This document shows, piece after piece, positions 15,201-22,534 of a stretch of DNA of 32,612 bases. How positions within the stretch are numbered: the first letter of the stretch is position 1; the number at the start of each line of letters is the position of its first letter. This stretch comes from Chloroflexota bacterium (GTDB taxonomy: Bacteria; Chloroflexota; Anaerolineae; Anaerolineales; DRMV01), in assembly GCA_013153135.1 (NCBI GenBank), contig JAADFA010000059.1:1-32612 (forward strand), written 5' to 3'. A model generated the notes under the pieces. That model saw only the letters and a list, made by a program, of their open reading frames with translations. It had not been told where the DNA came from and made no database searches. The position numbers and the translations under genes are program-made.

Positions 15201-17750
15201 TTTTTTGCCGTGTATAACACAACTTACAGCGACACCACGTGGCACATTGTGGCCGGGAATGTGTCCTTTGACGTCGATTTGCCTGGAAGTCGCTTCTCGT
15301 GGCACCACTTGGCTTTGGTGTACGACGGCGGGGGGAACCTGTACGTGTATTATGACGGCGAACTGGTTCATACCCAGACCGGTGTTGAGCTCAACACGCC
15401 AGCCAGCGCGCTCACTTTTGGCCATGGCGGCGGGTACGATTTCAAAGGTTATCTGGACGAAATCAGCTATTGGACCCTCGCGCTGGACCAGAGCCGCATC
15501 CGTCAGATCATGCATCACCCCCTACGCGGCGATGAGGCTGGGCTTCAGCTGTACTACAACTTTGACGACCTGGATCACGCAGCCATCAACGTCGTGGATG
15601 GCCGCGAGCAGGTGCTCGAACATGGCGAGCTCACGCTCTCCAGCGCGCCGATGGGCGCGGGCGCGACCGTGCTTGCGAGCGAAACTGTGGGCCTGGTGGA
15701 CGCGAGCGCTGCGGGGGTGCAGCTGAACTTCCATACCGCCGAATCTGCAGACTTGATCGTCAGCCGCATTGATATTGACCCCTATGGCTTGAGCTCGTTG
15801 AGCAGCAGCTACACCGTTTTGGATGAGCAGTATTGGGTCATCCATCGCATCGGCGCAACAGGGACCTTTAGCGCGGATGTGACCTTCAAAGTTGCGGAAC
15901 CCCTGTCCAGCCTCGACGCCGCGCGTCCGGATCGGCTACGGCTTTACCAACGCAGCAAATCCTCTGCTTCTTCGACCGCGTGGAGCTTCGTCACGACGGC
16001 AACCCAGGTCAACTTGGCTACCAATGAGATCACCTTCCCCAACCTGACCGCGTTTGATAAGCAATTCGTTATTGTACGCGATACCAGCATTACCCCCAGC
16101 GCAGATGTCGCGGTGACCAAGGTCGCGGATGTGGACCCGGTTCTAGTTGGTCAGGAGTTGACTTACACCATCACTGTGAGCAACAACGGCCCAGACGCCG
16201 CAAGCGACGTGGTGGTTACCGATACCTTATCCTCAGATGTCACTTATGTGCGGGATACCTGTAGCGGTAGCTTGAGCGGGGACACCTGGACGTGGAACGT
16301 GGGCCTGCTCGGCAGCGGCGACACGCTTTCGTGTCAGTTGACCGTGCGGGTCGCCCTGACGGCATCTGCTCCCCTAACCAACACGGTAACTGTCGATACT
16401 TCGGCTGACGATCCGGATTCGAGCAACAACCAAACGAGCATACAAACCCAGATCTTGCAGGCTGCCGACCTCGAGCTCAGCGCGAGCGTAACCCCGACCA
16501 CCGCACAACCCGGCACTTCGGTCGTTTTCACCCTCACCCTGACGAACCAAGGACCCCTCGCGGCCACGGGGGTGCAGGTGACCGCAGCTCTGCCGTCAGG
16601 CTTTGTGTATGTGGACGCGACCGCCACCCAGGGCACCTATGATCCCGAGCGCGGCGTTTGGGAGGTGGGTACCCTTGACGCGGGCGCGCGCGCTGTGCTC
16701 ACTTTGACCGCAACCGTGCAAGATGGCGAGCATCGACTTACGGCTGAGGTCACCGCGGTGGACCAGCCCGATCCAGATTCCACGCCAGGCGATGGTATGG
16801 GCGATGACTACGTCGAGGTCACCGTTACCTATCAACCAGCCGTTGACCTTGAAGTGCACATGGATGTGCAGCCCGCGGAGCCGAGCTATCACGACGTGGT
16901 GACCTTCACTTTGAGTGTGACCAACGTTCCGCCCGCGTCCACCGCGACGGGAGTGCGCATCCAAGCCTTTTGGAACAATGGGTACGCTTACCTCGAGCAC
17001 CGCGCCAGCCAAGGTGCGGTCACGGTCACCTTCGCGTCGACCCACATCACGTGGGATGTAGGCGAAGTTGCCCCTGGGCAGACGGCGACGTTGACTGTTC
17101 GTTTGCGTGTGCTCCCCGAGCCGCCTTTGTGGGATGTGTGGGCCGAGTTGGTGGCTGTGGACCAACCCGATCTCGACTCCATCCCTGGCGATCACCAGGG
17201 GGATGACTACGCGTCCCTGCGCCTGCAACCTAAATTGCCCGCCACCGGGTTCGCACCGGGCCGGGTTACCCATCTGCCACCGCAGCCCGCGTCCTTGAGC
17301 TACGCGACCACCTCGATGGTGCTCGAGATCCCGCGGCTCGGTACCCAGGCGGAAGTCGTGGGCGTACCTTCGGGCGCAGCGGAAAGCATTGCTTACTTAG
17401 GCCCGCGGGTAGGGTATATCCAGAGCTCCACCTTCCCGACTTGGCGCGGCAATAGCGTGCTCACCGGGCACAATTATCTGCCTGATGGATTGCCCGGACC
17501 CTTCTGGGGCTTGAAGCAGCTACGTTGGGGCGACGTAGTACGGTTGCATTACCAAGGATGGGTGTACGAATACGAAGTGCGCGATGTGCGCGTTGTTTCG
17601 CCAACAGATGCATGGCCTATGGAGCCTATTGAAGATGGGCATGTTTGGTTGACGTTGATCACATGCGACGGGTATGACCCGCGGGCGCGAGCGGCCCAAG
17701 CGCGGGTCGTGGTCCGTGCGGTGCTGATGCGGGTGATGCCAGCGCCTTGA
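12246..17750 (+). CDS. Exported subtilase-like protein with LamG, DUF11 repeats, LPATG motif and C-terminal sortase domain
   Basis: A 1834-residue secreted protein. Residues 1-35 are a signal peptide or anchor (basic start, PFLLFLGLGVSVALLF). About 60-230 resembles a subtilase propeptide. About 255-520 is an S8 peptidase domain with His299 (THKTN), oxyanion Asn384 (SAGNDGG) and Ser453 (SGTSYAAP); the usual Asp-Thr-Gly reads Ala-Glu-Gly (271-273). A C-terminal beta domain (about 525-655), Ig-like and Fn3-like parts, and a LamG-like lectin fold (about 932-1120, ending LYYNFDD) follow. Three DUF11-type repeats start near 1285, 1406 and 1531. LPATGFAPG (1664-1672) precedes a sortase domain: LEIPRLG, VLTGHNYL (His1742), LTLITCDGY (Cys1807), ARVVVRA (Arg1820). 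No C-terminal membrane segment or basic tail follows. AGGGGGAGG precedes ATG closely. Substrate and anchoring are unknown. Confidence 0.88.
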   Translation: MARRYQLRPWPFLLFLGLGVSVALLFSARQLGAAYGAAVRPLRLVSGLTWLPSVAPDNVTVQPEEYFAGLYFRVIQFREVPPYEVRQQWAQEGLHLLDYIPENTYIAAIDARFPLERLKDWAVTIAPVPETLRETRAVRAHVRALQASRGATQALEDNLAHLTLGYYAALKPADVLRALKALGVMVEAHRPYSYQIDIALPVSLVDAVRQQPYVQYLDVNPRYRPVYLEILPSADLTDEGYEGPASGRANYLNTGYIGKVYRGDGIVISPAEGGIVDPEYAEDFQGRLIELVADSVSTHKTNVAIRMAGGGNLDPLWRGIAWGATILSLNYFPDYADMIDRYNARYFNHSYGFGVEGGYDAAARDHDLRIVTYPKHMVVYSAGNDGGSTGYAPYDTLTGGWGTITGARKQNKNHLAVAALDALDVVTSFSSRGPAQDGRIIPQVAIQGRSGTSYAAPRVTGLLALLNEVFQDKQGYEPPSILLRAILLATADDVDIPGPDFRTGFGRPNARRAYRVIDQGWFFEGSLTNTGDTWTRTLTVPSNTSQLRVMLMWPDPAAVVNANPAIVNDLDLTVVAPDTTVYRPWVPDHTPDETRLTSPATRQEDHLNTMELVTVDNPTPGPWVVTVTGYNVPSGPQSFYVVYEFVPQELVLTFPLQDVRFDEGQTYIIKWDSYGGSDTFTLEYQIDGGTWQTIATGLSAETRNYAWTTPRLGSGVHTLQVRVRQGSNESVSGINYLGGVPHDVRVDWVCGDTVKLSWTPALGVDGYRVYTMGAKYMEVITTGVTFDGASAIITGVPAGRQIFAVSGYTGANESLRTPAAVKTDEDEARCPYLETRPSSQVDKSTMTLRGAASSHGRVLDDVRFEYGDSAILGNTTDPIPVTASGPELEPVTVDLPSTLQSRSDVLYYRLTGLLDGSLLQGAVHQARLAPGYMVELLFDSPRRIVSEVGRYQALGNNARTLAFWFLAYSGSVGLFEEGDPAYPNGFFAVYNTTYSDTTWHIVAGNVSFDVDLPGSRFSWHHLALVYDGGGNLYVYYDGELVHTQTGVELNTPASALTFGHGGGYDFKGYLDEISYWTLALDQSRIRQIMHHPLRGDEAGLQLYYNFDDLDHAAINVVDGREQVLEHGELTLSSAPMGAGATVLASETVGLVDASAAGVQLNFHTAESADLIVSRIDIDPYGLSSLSSSYTVLDEQYWVIHRIGATGTFSADVTFKVAEPLSSLDAARPDRLRLYQRSKSSASSTAWSFVTTATQVNLATNEITFPNLTAFDKQFVIVRDTSITPSADVAVTKVADVDPVLVGQELTYTITVSNNGPDAASDVVVTDTLSSDVTYVRDTCSGSLSGDTWTWNVGLLGSGDTLSCQLTVRVALTASAPLTNTVTVDTSADDPDSSNNQTSIQTQILQAADLELSASVTPTTAQPGTSVVFTLTLTNQGPLAATGVQVTAALPSGFVYVDATATQGTYDPERGVWEVGTLDAGARAVLTLTATVQDGEHRLTAEVTAVDQPDPDSTPGDGMGDDYVEVTVTYQPAVDLEVHMDVQPAEPSYHDVVTFTLSVTNVPPASTATGVRIQAFWNNGYAYLEHRASQGAVTVTFASTHITWDVGEVAPGQTATLTVRLRVLPEPPLWDVWAELVAVDQPDLDSIPGDHQGDDYASLRLQPKLPATGFAPGRVTHLPPQPASLSYATTSMVLEIPRLGTQAEVVGVPSGAAESIAYLGPRVGYIQSSTFPTWRGNSVLTGHNYLPDGLPGPFWGLKQLRWGDVVRLHYQGWVYEYEVRDVRVVSPTDAWPMEPIEDGHVWLTLITCDGYDPRARAAQARVVVRAVLMRVMPAP

Positions 17751-17784
17751 GGTTGGTCTCGGCGGAAAGCGCGGTTGACGTAAT

Positions 17785-17820
17785 GGACGGCCGGGGTATG
17801 GTCACCCACCCCGGCTGTTC
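17785..17820 (+). terminator. Hairpin after the subtilase-sortase gene
   Basis: A stem of about 13 pairs with two G-U pairs (GGACGGCCGGGGT / ACCCCGGCTGTTC) and a 10-base loop lies 35 bases after the stop. There is no T-run after it, so termination strength is uncertain. Confidence 0.55.
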
Positions 17821-17826
17821 ATGTGA

Positions 17827-17956
17827 GTGCAGGCAAATCTCGTAGCGGGCGGCGGAAGCCGCCCGCTATCCTCGCTGCCCGCGCGTTGGGCTGAACTACC
17901 CGCGTGTAATTTTATGTAAACTAGTCGCAGGCTGAAGCCTGCGGCGGCGCCAACGG
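17827..17956. repeat. Interspersed repeat, copy C
   Basis: Starts gtgcaggcaaatctcgtag, then a perfect 10-bp hairpin AGCGGGCGGC-ggaa-GCCGCCCGCT (17844-17867), a conserved block ttgggctgaactacccgcgt, aattttatg with aaactag, and a second perfect hairpin CGCAGGCT-ga-AGCCTGCG (17926-17943), ending gccaacgg. The blocks occur in the same order in copy D at the end of the window. It fills most of the 224-base gap between convergent genes. Confidence 0.8.
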
Positions 17957-17974
17957 CGATAGCCCCTGTTCATG

Positions 17975-19342
17975 TTATTGGGGCCGCGTGTTCTTTCGTG
18001 AGGGGAAGTCAGGAATTTGCGACTGCAGCCATGCGAGCGCGTCATCCCGGGTGCGCACGTGGCCTTCGATTTGGGCCATTCGTAACGCGCGCAGCAGCTC
18101 ACCGAAGCGTGGACCAGGCTTCAGGCCCAGGGCACGCAAATCGTGACCGGTGAGCAAGGGCTTGAGGTCGCGGTCGTGACGCAGGTAGCGGTCCAGCGTG
18201 GCACGCAACGGGGGTGACGCAGCCAGCGCGAGGGCAGCCACTGCGGGGCGGGGGTACTGATCCAGGTGCAAGGCCAAGGCGCCAGGTCGCAGGGTAGCCC
18301 AGCGCGCGCGGGTACGCCAGAGCTCAGCCGCGGCGTGCACCGTGGTGCGCAGGGCCTTGGGACACGCGAGGCGTTGGCATAGGCCCGTGAGGGCAGCGTC
18401 CGAGAGCGGGAGCCACCACAATGCGTAGCCTACCGCGCGTCGCGTGCGCTCGGGCAAGCCCCACTCGGCCATTCGTGTCGCGTCCAAGGCCCGGAGGTGA
18501 GCCACGCGCTGTTGCGCGTCTGCATCGGTGGGCAGGGCTGGGTGTACCGCGTGCGCCACGCCGTCGGTGCCCAGGCGGCCGATAACTGGGCCTGGGGTCG
18601 GTTCGTCCAGGATGCGGTCCAGCTCGTGCCGTACCCGGTCGCCCGAGAGCCGAGGAATATACGTCACGCCGGAGGGGATCAGCGCTTGGGTCTCGGGTTC
18701 CCATTGGAGTTGATAGCGAACGAGGTAGCGTGCGCCGCGGAAAAGGCGCGTGGGGTCATCCCGAAAAGAAGCGGGATGCAGCACCCGCAGCCAACCTTGT
18801 GCCAAATCCTCCCGGCCGCCGAAGGGGTCGATGAGGGCATCGCCATGCGCAAGGTCGATGGCCATGGCGTTGATGGTGAAATCTCGGCGGTAGAGGTCAC
18901 TGAGCAGCGAACCGGGTTGAACCTGGGGTAACGCGGCCGGTTGGGGGTAGCGCTCGCGGCGTGCTGTGACCAGATCTAGGTGGTCGGGCCATGGGGCCTC
19001 CGCGCGGTGAGGTGTGTGCAAGGTGCGCGCGATAGCTACTGCGGAGGGAAGATGCCAGACCGCGGTACCAAACGCGCGGTGCAGGTGCACGCGGCCGCCA
19101 AAACGGCGTTGCGCTTCACGCGCGAGGACAGGCGCGGTCCAGGCACCGTGGCGGCCTTCAAAGACCAGGTCCAGGTCGAGGCTGGGGCGCCCTAAGAGCC
19201 AATCGCGCACAAAACCTCCTACCAACCGCGCGCGCCATCCTCGGCCCTCGGCCATGTGAGCCAACGCACGCACCAGCGCGGCCAGCGCAGGGGATACCGT
19301 CTGGTGCCAGGGTGGGAGCGGCGAAGCAAGGCGAGGCGCCAT
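17975..19342 (-). CDS. CCA-type tRNA nucleotidyltransferase (flexible loop present; CCA- or A-adding)
   Basis: Class II nucleotidyltransferase of the tRNA CCA / poly(A) polymerase family, 455 residues. Catalytic motif GGFVRDWLLGRPSLDLDLVF supplies Asp56 and Asp58. Motif B is RRDFTINAMAIDL (152 onward), followed by DPFGGREDL and FRDDPTRLFRGARY. Between the strand LDLVTAR (about 122-128) and RRDF there are about 23 residues (RERYPQPAALPQVQPGSLL and on), the flexible loop that full CCA-adding and A-adding enzymes carry. The C-terminal helical part has no intact HD phosphohydrolase motif. It is the last gene of the sigma-factor operon, three bases after the small membrane protein. The second paralogue at 27919 lacks this loop, which favours an A-adding role here; that is inference. 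Confidence 0.85.
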   Translation of the reverse strand: MAPRLASPLPPWHQTVSPALAALVRALAHMAEGRGWRARLVGGFVRDWLLGRPSLDLDLVFEGRHGAWTAPVLAREAQRRFGGRVHLHRAFGTAVWHLPSAVAIARTLHTPHRAEAPWPDHLDLVTARRERYPQPAALPQVQPGSLLSDLYRRDFTINAMAIDLAHGDALIDPFGGREDLAQGWLRVLHPASFRDDPTRLFRGARYLVRYQLQWEPETQALIPSGVTYIPRLSGDRVRHELDRILDEPTPGPVIGRLGTDGVAHAVHPALPTDADAQQRVAHLRALDATRMAEWGLPERTRRAVGYALWWLPLSDAALTGLCQRLACPKALRTTVHAAAELWRTRARWATLRPGALALHLDQYPRPAVAALALAASPPLRATLDRYLRHDRDLKPLLTGHDLRALGLKPGPRFGELLRALRMAQIEGHVRTRDDALAWLQSQIPDFPSRKNTRPQ

Positions 19343-19345
19343 GGT

Positions 19346-19630
19346 TCACTCAGAGATCGGGCTGAAGCGGCGGCGTCGATAGAACCACACGATCAGCCAG
19401 AGCGCCAGGGTGACCAACGGACCAGCGAGCACGGCCAACGAAATCCAAACAAACTGCCGCCAATCGGGCGGTCGCCATTCCACTTGAACCGGCCGCGGGT
19501 CTTCAATGGCCAGCCGTCGGTAGACCCGCTGCACAAACGCGGGGTCAGCCTCAACAGGCACAAGCTCCCGAGCTAACCACTGTTCCAGCTCTTCAATTTC
19601 CGACGCGGTTGGGGACTTGCGGTTGCGCAT
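19346..19630 (-). CDS. Small single-pass membrane protein, possible anti-sigma factor
   Basis: A 94-residue protein with a charged N-terminal half (EIEELEQWLARELVPVEADP, then AFVQRVYRRLAIEDP), one transmembrane helix at about 61-83 and a basic C-terminal end (WFYRRRRF), which predicts the N-terminus outside by charge rule or inside if the tail is not decisive. GGGAGG precedes the ATG. It lies in the same operon as the ECF-type sigma factor, separated by degV. Small single-pass proteins beside ECF sigma genes are often anti-sigma factors, but no zinc-binding HxxxCxxC motif is present, so this role is an inference from context only. Confidence 0.7.
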   Translation of the reverse strand: MRNRKSPTASEIEELEQWLARELVPVEADPAFVQRVYRRLAIEDPRPVQVEWRPPDWRQFVWISLAVLAGPLVTLALWLIVWFYRRRRFSPISE

Positions 19631-19665
19631 ACGTCCTCCCGGTGGCTCGCACGGGGTTGGCGGGG

Positions 19666-20520
19666 TTAGAGGGCAACATCGTGGGGGCAGGCGACCAGGC
19701 CAACCGCATCGGGGCCGAGGTGTACGGTTAGGGCCAAGGAGATGGGCTCACGGATGAGCTCCACCACATGGGCCTGGGCTTGCGCGCGTTGCGCGAGCTC
19801 ATGAGCCCATTCCGACGCGCGCGCGTGCATCACGCCGAGGTGCAAGGGTGTATCCCCGTAGCGTTCCTGGAGCCAGCGCAAGAGCCATTGGGTCGCGCGC
19901 TTGCGCGTGCGCACCTTATCCACGATGGGCAGGCGGCCATCCCGTAGCTCGATGATAGGGTGAATGCGTAACATGCTCGCGAAGAACGATTTGGGCCCAC
20001 TGATGCGGCCGCCGAGCCGGGCGAATTCCAGGTTACTCAAAGTCAACGCAATGCCGATGCGCTCACGCATTCGTTTGAGATGATCCACAATGCGGTCCAA
20101 CGACCAACCTCGCTCGCGTGCGATCGCGGCCGCGCGGGCCATGAATCCCATCATCAACGAGCCGCCGCGGGAATCAAAGGGCACTACATGGAAACGTTCG
20201 GCCAAATCCCGCGCCGCGAGCACCGCGGATTGGAAAGTGCCAGAAAGCTTGCTGGTCACGTGAATGGAGAGGATGGTGTCACCAGGCTGCGCGATGCGTT
20301 CGTAAAAACGCTTGAATTGCTCGGGCGAAGGTTGGGATGTGCGCGGGATTTGCTGATGTTCTTCGATCCAGCGGAAAAAGGCTTCCCGGGTGAGGGTGCC
20401 GTCGTCGGGCACGACCTGATCGCCCAGATGTAAATTGATTGGAATGACATGAATGCGGTAGCGTTCACGCCAATCCGCGGGCATGTCGCCCACGCTATCC
20501 ATCACAATATGCAAGGTCAT
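19666..20520 (-). CDS. DegV family fatty-acid-binding protein
   Basis: DegV/FakB-type protein of 284 residues; the family binds a fatty acid in a cleft and, in FakB, presents it to the kinase FakA. The N-terminus HIVMDSVGDMPADW, then HVIPINLHLGDQ, TSQPSPEQF and SIHVTSKLSGTFQSA are the hallmark segments, with ligand-contacting Ser/Thr residues. The ATG overlaps the sigma factor stop (ATGA), so translation is probably coupled. No fakA is in the window. Its position between a sigma factor and a small membrane protein suggests an envelope or lipid link, but that is inference. Confidence 0.92.
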   Translation of the reverse strand: MTLHIVMDSVGDMPADWRERYRIHVIPINLHLGDQVVPDDGTLTREAFFRWIEEHQQIPRTSQPSPEQFKRFYERIAQPGDTILSIHVTSKLSGTFQSAVLAARDLAERFHVVPFDSRGGSLMMGFMARAAAIARERGWSLDRIVDHLKRMRERIGIALTLSNLEFARLGGRISGPKSFFASMLRIHPIIELRDGRLPIVDKVRTRKRATQWLLRWLQERYGDTPLHLGVMHARASEWAHELAQRAQAQAHVVELIREPISLALTVHLGPDAVGLVACPHDVAL

Positions 20521-21128
20521 TCGCCACCTCCGGCGCGTTGGCGGCCTGAGCGTGGGGCTTGGGGCGCTTGGGCCGCGTCGTCATCCATCTCGGCTAGCAG
20601 ACGGCGGAGCGCAACCAACGTGCGATGGTACAGGCTTTTGATCGCGCCCTCGCTCCGGCCCATGATTTGCGCGATCTCTGCATTGGACAGACCCTCGACG
20701 AACTTGAGGATGAGCAGGGTTTGCCGTTCGGGGGGCAAGCGCCGCAGGGCCTCGAGTAGACGCTGATTGGTTTCTTCCCGCAAGACTTGATGCTCGGGGG
20801 GGAGCGATGTGTCTCGCAGGTTCCAGACCAAATCCAAGGGGAGCTCGGCCCGGCGTTGGTTATCCCGATGCCAGTTAGCTACGACGTTGTGAGCGATGCG
20901 ATACAAGTATGCAGAAAACGGCAACCCTCGATCCTCGTAACGATGGATGTTGCGCAACGCTCGGTAGAATACCCGAGCTGTAAGGTCCTCCGCGTCGTGA
21001 TGATTCGCGACGCGATAGTAAATATACGTGTAAATGCGTTGTACGTAACGACGATATAGCTCGCCGAAGGCCTCCCGGTCACCGGCGATCGCGCGCGCCA
21101 ATACCTCATCGTCAGGCCAGTCCTGCAC
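20517..21128 (-). CDS. ECF-type RNA polymerase sigma factor
   Basis: A 203-residue sigma-70 family protein. Region 2 is seen in AFGELYRRYVQRIYTYIYYR with HHDAEDLTARVFYRAL and FSAYLYRIAHNVVANWHRD. Region 4 is LRRLPPERQTLLILKFVEGL and NAEIAQIMGRSEGAIKSLYH. Regions 1 and 3 are absent, which makes it ECF-like. The start is GTG 21128, six bases after AGGAGG. It heads a minus-strand operon with degV, the small membrane protein and a tRNA nucleotidyltransferase. A Gly/Arg-rich tail of about 25 residues follows region 4. The regulon is unknown. Confidence 0.93.
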   Translation of the reverse strand: MQDWPDDEVLARAIAGDREAFGELYRRYVQRIYTYIYYRVANHHDAEDLTARVFYRALRNIHRYEDRGLPFSAYLYRIAHNVVANWHRDNQRRAELPLDLVWNLRDTSLPPEHQVLREETNQRLLEALRRLPPERQTLLILKFVEGLSNAEIAQIMGRSEGAIKSLYHRTLVALRRLLAEMDDDAAQAPQAPRSGRQRAGGGE

Positions 21129-21297
21129 GGCCGACCTCCTGGCTGGCCGGGCATAATCTATAACCCGGCAGCGGGATAAAAGTTACACGGCCACCGCTTC
21201 GCAGCAAGTATACCTCGCCATGGATGGCCGGATCTTGGTTCCGGTTTGGGGTGCCACGTAGCGGCGCGGGGCCGGCGCGAGCTTTGGTGATCAAGGG

Positions 21298-22500
21298 CTA
21301 GCTTGACACGTTGGGACTCGGGTGCCCCTGGTACCGCCGCATTCCCTCGACCAGGACCCGGCTAACTTCAGGCCGGGTGAACTCGGGCGGCAGCATTTCC
21401 CCGCGGCGGAGCATGGCTCGCACCTGGGTGCCGGAGAGATGGAGCCATTCCTCCGGCCCGTGGGGGCACGTTTTGGCCGTGACCACTGCCCCGCACGAAC
21501 GGCAGTAAAACGCGTGCTCAAAGCGCAGAGGCACAATGCCAATATCCTCGGGCGGGAATTCGTCGAAGATGCGTTGCGCGTCGTACGTGCCGTAGTAACG
21601 GCCTACGCCCGCGTGGTCGCGGCCGACGATGAAGTGGGTGGCGCCGTAGTTCTTGCGCGCAAGCGCGTGCATCACGGCCTCGCGCGGGCCCGCATAGCGC
21701 ATGGCCGCGGGAAAGACAGCCAACAGCACCCGGTCCTTGGGGTAGTATTTCTCCAGCACCACGCGGTAGCTCGCGATCCGTACATCCGCGGGGATGTCGT
21801 CGGGTTTGGTCTCGCCCACCAAGGGGTGCAGCAGCAGGCCGTCCACAATTTCGAGCGCGCTCTTTTGGATGTATTCGTGCGCGCGGTGGATGGGGTTGCG
21901 GGTTTGAAACGCGACCACCTGACGCCATCCCCGTTCTGCAAAAATGCGCCGCGTTTGCGCGGGGGTCAGGCGCAGGTCAGGGAATTCTTCGCGCGCGGCC
22001 CGTGGCCAATCAAACAGCCAAATGTCACCGCCCAGGAGATAGTCGCCCTGTTGGTAGAGCCGCGCGACCCCGGGGTGGTTGGGGTCGGTGGTACGGTAGA
22101 CTTCACGCGCCTCGCGTTCTTTATCATAAGGGTAAATTTCGTCAATGTGCAAAATGGCCAGCGGGCGTTCGCCCTCGGCCAGGGCCACATCTTGCCCGGG
22201 TTTGAGCGCGCGGGCAGTGGCTTCATCCACCGCCAGGGTGACGGGAATGGGCCAGACAATCCCATTGGTGAGGCGCATTTCGTCCACCACTCGCTCGTAA
22301 TCCGCGCGGCGTAAGAAGCCCGTCAAAGGGCTGTAGGCGCCTATGGCGATCATCTCCAGGTCGGCCAGGGATGAGCGACGCAGGGGAATGCGCGGGAGGG
22401 TTTGTGCGCGTTCGCGCGCAGCGTCACGCAGCGCGCCCGTGAGCACGCGATTGACAAGGGTGCCGCCATGGGGCGGGATGAGTCGCGAGGGATGAGGCAT
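21298..22500 (-). CDS. sat: Sulfate adenylyltransferase (ATP sulfurylase)
   Basis: Forms adenylyl sulfate from ATP and sulfate, or the reverse reaction in sulfur oxidation. The 400-residue single-domain form shows YSPLTGFL, the nucleotide-binding QTRNPIHRAHEYIQK, GETKPDDIP, and VGRDHAGVG. A CRSCG ... CPHG cluster followed by HLSGTQVRAMLRRGE marks the zinc-bearing C-terminus common to thermophile and sulfur-lithotroph enzymes. AAGGAGG precedes ATG 22500. It lies 34 bases downstream of a TauE-type exporter and with it downstream of a GT-C-like gene on the same strand. No APS kinase or reductase is in the window, so the direction of use is unknown. Confidence 0.95.
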   Translation of the reverse strand: MPHPSRLIPPHGGTLVNRVLTGALRDAARERAQTLPRIPLRRSSLADLEMIAIGAYSPLTGFLRRADYERVVDEMRLTNGIVWPIPVTLAVDEATARALKPGQDVALAEGERPLAILHIDEIYPYDKEREAREVYRTTDPNHPGVARLYQQGDYLLGGDIWLFDWPRAAREEFPDLRLTPAQTRRIFAERGWRQVVAFQTRNPIHRAHEYIQKSALEIVDGLLLHPLVGETKPDDIPADVRIASYRVVLEKYYPKDRVLLAVFPAAMRYAGPREAVMHALARKNYGATHFIVGRDHAGVGRYYGTYDAQRIFDEFPPEDIGIVPLRFEHAFYCRSCGAVVTAKTCPHGPEEWLHLSGTQVRAMLRRGEMLPPEFTRPEVSRVLVEGMRRYQGHPSPNVSS

Positions 22501-22534
22501 GGGGCTCCTCCTTGGCGGGGGTCATTAAGGGGCC

